Below, piece by piece: positions 1 through 7,300 of a stretch of DNA of 13,677 nucleotides. The translations under genes were made by a program, and so were the position numbers. Source of the DNA: Acanthaster planci (lineage: Eukaryota > Echinodermata > Asteroidea > Valvatida > Acanthasteridae). Position 1 is the first letter of the stretch, and every line of letters starts with the position of its first letter. The notes under the pieces were generated by a model. The model was not told where the DNA came from and did no database searches. It saw nothing but the letters and a program-made list of their open reading frames with translations. Location: positions 65,746 to 79,422 of the forward strand of contig NW_019091763.1 in the NCBI RefSeq assembly GCF_001949145.1. Reading direction: 5' to 3'.

Positions 1-590
1 GCCCCGCCCGCTGTTGGTGGGTACTTCGGTGTTCGTCGACCGGCGGGCGACGGCGAGTGTCGCCGCCACACTATTGAACACGGTCTCGCAACAACCTGTA
101 CCTTCCATACATTTGCACACCCTATTCGATGAATGATGCTTTACGATTTCAGGGGTCATGACTTTGGAACGGTATCAGCACGACCTTGAAAACACAATCG
201 TCTGCAGGCCATTTCAAAACGTCATACTAAAATGATTTTCTCTCTAGTTACTTAGCATAGTTTTTCTCTCAATTCCATAACTTGTATATACTTTTTTTGT
301 TTTGCAGCTCACGTTATTGCCTTGTACAAATTACTTCCGTCTTTCCGTCTGTCATCTTTCCATTTCTGAAGTTGTCTGTCTGTTGATCCTGTGATTTGTT
401 GTCTGTTTTCAAGGCATTTCAGTACAAGCCCTTGGCGTTTGACTATGCCTCGGTAGTGAAAATGTCATCTTAGTTACTACTGTTTGTATTATTTTCGTTA
501 TCCTTCATTAATTGTAAGCGCGCATCTAACTTCAATGCCTCATACGTGTACTGTCAGAATAAATGTCCATTGAACGAATGAATGAAAAGG
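1..590 (+). mobile_element. Possible 3' end of a LINE-like retroelement
   Basis: Frame 1 is open from base 1 to a TGA at 130-132 and reads GECRRHTIEHG followed by a cysteine, reminiscent of the C-terminal cysteine/histidine region of LINE reverse transcriptases. About 425 bp later comes AATAAA (558-563), then GAACGAATGAATGAA, resembling the short terminal tandem repeats of L2/CR1-type LINEs. The first 90 bases are clearly more GC-rich than the rest. The alternative is the last coding exon and 3' UTR of an unrelated upstream gene. The open frame is short, so both readings are weak. Confidence 0.27.
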
Positions 591-987
591 CCTTTGTAAC
601 AGTAGACACATAGACAAGAAAGACTTGGCACGGAAGCTCCAAGCTTTACACTACATGTAGTTTTTTGTTTTGGGGGGTCCTGGTCTTATTTGCTTGTTGA
701 ATAACTGTACTGCCTTAATATTAAACCAAAGTCAATAAAATTAATATCATTTGAGTTTGTTGACACATCATTCATGTTTCATGTGCAATGCGTTGGAATT
801 GTGGCATGACCAACAGTTTCTTAGCTCTCTGATTCACTGATCTCTTTGCAAAGTAATGTTTAACTAAACTTAAGGTTTTGTGGTCTTTTGAAATTTCAAC
901 CTGTTTGTTGATTTACAGCACTTTAATATTCTTTGATCCCTTTGCATGGATTCAATTTATTTCCTTTGTTTTAAATTGTACATTCAG
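591..987 (+). other. AT-rich DNA before the first visible exon
   Basis: There is no domain-coding frame and no signal-peptide-like ATG frame that splices in phase 1. A second AATAAA (734-739) is present. The region ends with the acceptor cattcag at 981-987. It is probably intron of the receptor gene, with the leader exon beyond the left edge. Confidence 0.5.
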
Positions 988-1332
988 GTAATACTACGCA
1001 AGATGCATTCGGCCTTGCTAATGAGAGTGCCAGTGTTCAGCTTGGCCTTGTGCACAAACTGCCCTGCCTGTCTCGTCGACCGGAGGAAAGTCCCTCATCT
1101 CTCCTTTCAGTTGTGTGGTACCGAGGTAACAGCATCGCTGACCCGGCAAAAGAGATACTCATATCCTACCAAGATAACCACATTTACCCGGAAAGTGACA
1201 GATGTGAGTTTTCACCTGACTTTGGCCTCGTTATCAAAGGAATTGAGGAAAAAGACAATGCCACATTTCTTTGCGAAGTCATCCTGAAAACATACGAGGA
1301 GAGAGTAAAGGAAATCAGAGTACAAGTCTTAG
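988..1332 (+). CDS. Exon: Ig-like domain 1
   Basis: This exon encodes residues 1-114 of the visible protein. The intradomain cysteine pair is at bases 1065 (KLPC) and 1272 (FLCEV), with the core tryptophan at 1116 (VVWYR). The run from FGLVIKGIEEKDNATFLC matches the strand E to strand F segment of V/I-set domains, although the usual D-x-A/G-x-Y-x-C is changed to D-N-A-T-F-L-C. Three N-glycosylation sequons (NTT, NES, NAT) fit an extracellular domain. The acceptor is cattcag before 988 and the donor is G/GTAAGC after 1332, both phase 1; at 345 bp the exon is symmetric. The reading frame has no believable start, so it must be spliced from an upstream exon. A methionine-led open frame at 946-1287 overlaps in another frame and is a shadow. 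Confidence 0.78.
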
Positions 1333-4300
1333 GTAAGCATTGAAAGATATTTGTTTTTCTCCCGAGTGATTGAGTCGCGCGTGTGTGATCTTAAACCTTG
1401 ATACATGTACATGTACTCAAGTCGCGAGTCAAACATGAAACATTACATACATGTACGTGTATAGATCCCAAAAGGAATTTTTGTGAAAGCTACTTCAAAG
1501 GCATTCATTCATGCCTTTGAATTGTTGAGAAAGTGGCTTGATGACCTTTTGAATTTGTGACAAAAACTTTAGCCACTCAATGAAACCCCGTGTGTTTCTG
1601 TTTCTCACCATCAACACACTCAACCTGCATGAAGTGTGTGCTAAATGTACATGTGCGGAATGGATTTTCAACAACTTTCTTTGGAGACTTCAGTGATGTT
1701 ACATTTGCTCTGTTCATATTCAGATAACTCCTTTCCACCAAGAATCGGTGACAGGTCAAGGCCTGCCAATCTCCAGCGAGGACACAGACACAAGGTGCCA
1801 TGTCGTGCACCTCAGACCCCAGAGGCACCAGCAGACGTGGTGTATTGGTCAGTTGGAGAGGGCATCACTACCGACACAGAAATCATTGCCGCAAGATTCT
1901 TCAAGCATGGCGGTACCAACCTGTTTTTCAACTACGGTGCTGATTTCAGCATCGACAGCGACGCTTCACTTACCGTCAACTCGCTGGAAAGTTTCCAGGA
2001 GAACTGGGTGACATTTTGGTGTCACATATTCCAGTCGAATGGCACGCTCAGCAGCTCTTCCACCGAGGTTTATATCTCAGAAGGTAATTGTTCAAAGCAA
2101 GGAATCAAATTGAGTTTGTTTTATATGTTACATGTAACTAGCAGATGTTAATTTAGGGATTTCCGATATTGAAAACAAACTTTACAAATCGCAGCCTGAA
2201 AATATGAATCATCTTGTGGTTTGAACTTTGTTACACATACATTTCTCACTATCCTCTTGAAAAGGTACATGGCAACATACAAGGAACCTTGGCTGGCGCG
2301 ACCTGGTCTTTTTGTGTTAGGAATTTATCTGATTCTTCATTTCTCATTCACCTTTGCTTGATTTCATAAAGAGGGGTCATGTTTTCTGTTATTAAAATCC
2401 TCAATCTGTCAGCACTTGGACATATTGACCAGTTGGGGACAGTTAAGGCTATACGAAAGTTCAGTTAAAAGTGTAAATTTCACTCCTCCCAGCTTTCACA
2501 GGTCTATAATTTACTGTGTTCAACGTTATTCGTGTGTAACGTACAGATGTACACAATGTTTGTAGTACATGTATAGTACGTGTGCATATAACATCTTCTT
2601 TGGCTAAATTATGTTGTGCGCACTCAGATCAAAAGTCCAGCACTGCTTTCAGGAACTCGACAACCTCGACCTTCTATCTGAAGAGGGGATCGAAGCAAGT
2701 CCTTCCTTGCACCAGTTGGACACGCGGTAATGCAGTTTGTAACGTCCAGTGGTTTCATGAGTTAAGTGAACAACCTGTTGTTAGTTACAACGTTTCGGCC
2801 AATATCCTCGAAGTGGATTCCGTGTATGACTTTGCTGGTAGTTTTGGCCTGGTGATCTCATCGGCCAACAGTAGCCACGCTGGACCGTACAACTGCACCG
2901 TGGCTTCTACTGATTCAGGAACTAAGATTGGAGTCATCAATGTGTTTGGTATGTCTCTCAAAAATGATGGAGCTGCCTTTTAATTCTCATTTTTCCAATG
3001 CTGATATCACTTTGTATAAATTCTGATCTTTCATAAGGCCTTTTCACACTGCATCCTTTCAACCCAGGTTGAACTCAACCCTGGGTGAGGTCATGGCCAC
3101 CCTGGGTTGAAAATTGGATTTTCAACCCTGCATTAAACCCAGCATCGTTTCACACTTGCTTTGTGTGAATTGGGCTCATCGGGTTGAGTTCAACCCGTAC
3201 ATGAGCACAAATAATTTTCTACCCGGGTGTGAAAATCTCAACCCTGGTCCCGAGCAGGGTTGAGTTCAACCCAGGTTAAAGTCAATGTCGGGGTTGGCGC
3301 AGGGTTGAAATTTTCAAGTGTGAATCGCCCGTTTTCAACCCTGCTTCAACCCTGAGATTGTCTAGTGTAAAAAGGCCTATAAACTCTTCATGAGATTTGA
3401 TATTTGCTTTTTCCTGTAAATTTACTTAGCCATCAATGTGCAAGTTAATTGTGCTGTTTATGCCTTACCGGTCTGTTTATCCATTTTGCCACCTGTTGTT
3501 TTCTTAGGCATCATTTTTCCAACAAGTGTATGATCTAGAGGGAAATGTTCCTGAAGTGATTGAGGGTTTTTTATGACGGATGTTTCGCACGTTTCCAGCC
3601 TTCTTTCTAAAACTGCCTTGTGATTTAAGAGGCGTCTTTGATTTTATCACTGCACACTTGAGAGCTGCCAAACATTTGTAATGTCTCCATTTGCACATGT
3701 AATGACCATGCATAATCAGGCCTCAATGGGCATGATCAATTTTGTTTAGGTAATTTGGCTAATCCCTAATTATTGTTTTGAAATTGTGTGGGTTTCCAAT
3801 TGCCCCAAATTTGTTTCCAGTTGAATGCCCCAACCCAGGAATGCCGGAAGGAGGCACCCGACGAGGACCCTCTAGCTTCATGCCAGGTGCTGAAGTGTCT
3901 TTTCACTGTCTCGATGGCTACGAAAGAGAGGGTTCCACTTTCAGTGTCTGCCAAGAAAATGGTGAATGGTCCCTTCCAGTGCCCAAATGCATCCGTGAGT
4001 AAACCCGTTCGTAACATGATAACCGTGAAATTGTGTGTAAAAGCTACCAGTGAAAAAACCATGCAAAGCCTCTGTATCATCTGTGCGACCCTTTCTGTGA
4101 GAAAATCACAGTGCCACGTTAGCCTCATTGGCTTTTGCGAAAAAGGCTTTCTTTTTGTTCTGATTGTTTTTCATTTCTCCATTGTCCTTTTTTCAATAGC
4201 TAACTGCCTGGAGATAGCAGCACCTGGGAATGGTTCCTTGACCCACTCTACCGCAGAATGGAGAAGGAATGGCAGCAGGATAGACTTCAGCTGTGATCCA

Positions 4301-7300
4301 GGATTTAGCTTGGTTGGAGCTGCCTCTGTCACCTGTGAGAATGGACAGTGGGATCATCCTGTACCAACTTGCTTTGGTGTGTTTTGTAAAACAATCACAG
4401 ATCAATCACATTGCTTTGACGTAAAATGGTTATTCAGCAGGGAATTGGCCATCTGACCAACCACATGTGTCAGCTAAACAGACAAATTGTTCTTTGTGTC
4501 TTGCCTAACCTGTCTGCAAACAATTTGAATTTCCTCAAATCAATCATTGCTTTTTTGCTACTCTTAATGTAAGCTGCATGGAAATTGTCCATTGTTAACA
4601 TGAATTACCTCTAAAATGTGGAGTTAGGATTTTGCTTACGACTCAAACTTAAGTTGGGTAGCTGCCACCACAAAAACACAATCATCCTGATAAATGTTTT
4701 TTTTCTTTCTGAATTCAAACTTAAGGTACCCATCAATCTCATTACCTTCATATTTTAATTGGCAATTTACTAATGCACTTCAGAAATAAATAACCACTGT
4801 TTAATGTTCCACAAATACTAGATGGTAAACGTTGTACGCACTTTGCTTGAAGACTCTGTGTACGGTCAAAAGCACATGTAGACATGCCTATGGTGCATGT
4901 GCAGTGTTTGGGAAAATTGATGGTTTTGTGTGGTTGCCAACAAAAGCTTGACCATGGACATAAGATGCCAAATTGTGTTGCGCTTTGCGGTGTTTGCACC
5001 TGGTCCATTTGAGGCGTGTTTAAATGTTTGGCCATGAATTACCCTATTTGAGGTATGGCAGAGTGCAGACTTGCGAGGAGGGCGCTGTTTGGTTGGGGTA
5101 CAATTTCTGGTCAATGCAAACTTACCAATTTCAAGTAGCACCCTCCCGTTGATGCCATTACTGGTATGCTTCAAAAGGGCCAATGCGTTTCTGAACCCCA
5201 GCGAGATTCATCCTTGGGGTTTTACACCTTGGGTACAGTACATAATGCAGCAAAATGAGGTTGATTGTTGTTTTGCTCCGTGGGTAGAAATCAGTGGAGT
5301 AGTATTTTCTCGACGAAAGTTGGATTGTTCATTTATTTTCATTTTTTTGAATTACAAGAGTCGTCTGACTGGTACCTGTCTGCAATTTTACCGGTAGCAG
5401 CTCTTGTGGTGATATGTGGACTCTTATGGAAGAGGAAATGGCTACTTGAAAAATGTAAGTCCAGGTTACGAATTCTGCTGATGCATGTAGGCATCTTAAT
5501 ACCCCAACGTTTTGCCTGGTGGAACACAGCAGAATTCATACACATATTACATGTCATTAAATAAGCATTTTGGTGTATTATTAGATGTCTGAACTTGAAT
5601 TCTGCAGTAGTGCTTGGAGTAGCTTGGTTGAAGGCTTTTAATAGCCAAACTAATATCTTAATTTGGTAAATACACCTGTTTCATTGACACATGCGAATAT
5701 GGCAGCATACAGTGCACATGTATAGTCTCTAGAGAAGCCTGTCAGTATTTAATTCAGCTTCTTCTTAGCAATCATATGGATAGCTCTACGAAGTGGAATG
5801 TTAGTATTCGTCTTTTTTGATTTTGGACGGGATCATCATACCAATGCTCCACATATAGTAAGGTGACAATGGTTCTCAAAATTCCAAAGACTTACCAAAA
5901 ATACCTAAATCACCACCTACTGGCTTTGGTAAGTGCCAACGTCAAACGGTTGGGGCTTCAATGATATTTGTGACTTCAAAATCTGTTAAAATCCGACTGT
6001 TCCCACTCGAAACACACACAGCATTGAAACTTTTTGCCGCCTCCTCCCATTCAAATATGTGGGTGTAGAGTTTCTGGCGCATTAAGTCTGTGGACAAACA
6101 TGGTCCCCCAAGATGTACACATAAGTGGGCTTTACGTGGTCTGGACACAAGACTTGTTAATCGTGACCTTTGTGGGTGCTACCAATGACTGTTTCATGGT
6201 GCGAGTTGCGAACTCTTTTCTGGTATTACCTGTGGACTGCATTTGTCCAGACAGTTCACCATACAGTTCACCATACGGTTGAAACCCAACCGTTTGATGT
6301 TGGCATTTACGGAAGCCAGTAGGTGGTCAATCTTTGGAATTTTTGAGAACCATTGTCACCTTACTATATGTACAGGGGTGTAGCGTTAGTATGACGATCC
6401 CGTCCAAATCGAAAAAGAGGAATACTAACGCTCCAGTTAGTAGAGCTATAATATGGGTAACTTACCCTGTCCACACCAGGATATACATGTGGATGAAGCA
6501 GATGTTAGGCAAATCAGGTCTTGAGCCAAGACTACATGGAGAATGTACACATGTACCGAGTAATTTGCATGTATGGGCACTGAACATGTCCGTTCTCATC
6601 AGTGAGTACAGCAATTGTCATTTTCCCATTGGATTTGAAAATCTAAACAGTTTCTTTTTGAAATTAGGCAGTCACCCACATAAAATCTAAAGCATCAATG
6701 ATTCTGCATGAACTGACCTGGGGACCTCTTTATTAAAACCCTCGCTGCCTTGTTCGGCATCAGTGCTCTGTGTAAAATATCCTCTACATGTAGATGGAAT
6801 TTGCATGGTAGCCAACATCCTCGTGCAAAAGCTAACTGGACACTTTTATTTCCTGATTCTAATAAAAAATTGCCAGTATCCCAAAATGAACTTAACCCTT
6901 TTCTTTTTCAAAGGTTCAAAGATCAAGGTGCTAAGACTGAAGAGACCAGCTGTGCAGCCGAGGAGGGAAAAACTCCCGTATGTAACCTTCAATTTACAGC
7001 GAACTGTATCATGTGAAGGTATACCGGTAAGATGCAGACTCATATCAGAAAGTGAAATACTTGAAAATGGTATTGCAGAGCTTAGACCATGGCATGTTGT
7101 CATTGAAGGGAAATGTGGCAGTGGTAAAAGTACATTGCTGCGTGAACTGAAACGTATTCATATGGAGAGCAAACACAAGCTGTGGCATCGAAATGTAGGG
7201 GTTCTAACAGATGTTGGCAATTTAGATAATGCACTGACAAGTATAAAAAGAAATGTTTGGTTTCGGCTTCACCTTTCCAATTTATTAATTCTTGTTGACG

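Noticed and set aside
734-739. AATAAA as evidence for a gene ending here
   Set aside because: No coding exon precedes it closely and AT-rich DNA yields the word often by chance.
946-1287. Open frame with ATG overlapping Ig exon 1 (113 codons, +)
   Set aside because: It is in a different frame from the Ig cysteine/tryptophan framework and crosses the acceptor at 987; a shadow.
4748-5183. Two overlapping - strand open frames in intron 5
   Set aside because: They overlap each other in different frames, have no domain and sit within an intron of the + strand gene.
5942-6148. 68-codon - strand open frame as a transposase fragment
   Set aside because: It lies within the foldback element but shows no catalytic or DNA-binding motif I recognise.
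6861-6866. AATAAA in intron 6 as the gene's polyadenylation site
   Set aside because: It lies about 50 bp before a strong acceptor that continues the frame; it would matter only for an intron-retained short isoform.
6763-6913. N-terminal extension of the NLR open frame as an independent gene start
   Set aside because: The extra residues are low-complexity hydrophobic/AT-driven, overlap a polypyrimidine tract and strong acceptor, and the phase matches the TM exon donor; splicing at 6914 is the better model, though a separate NLR gene is not fully excluded.
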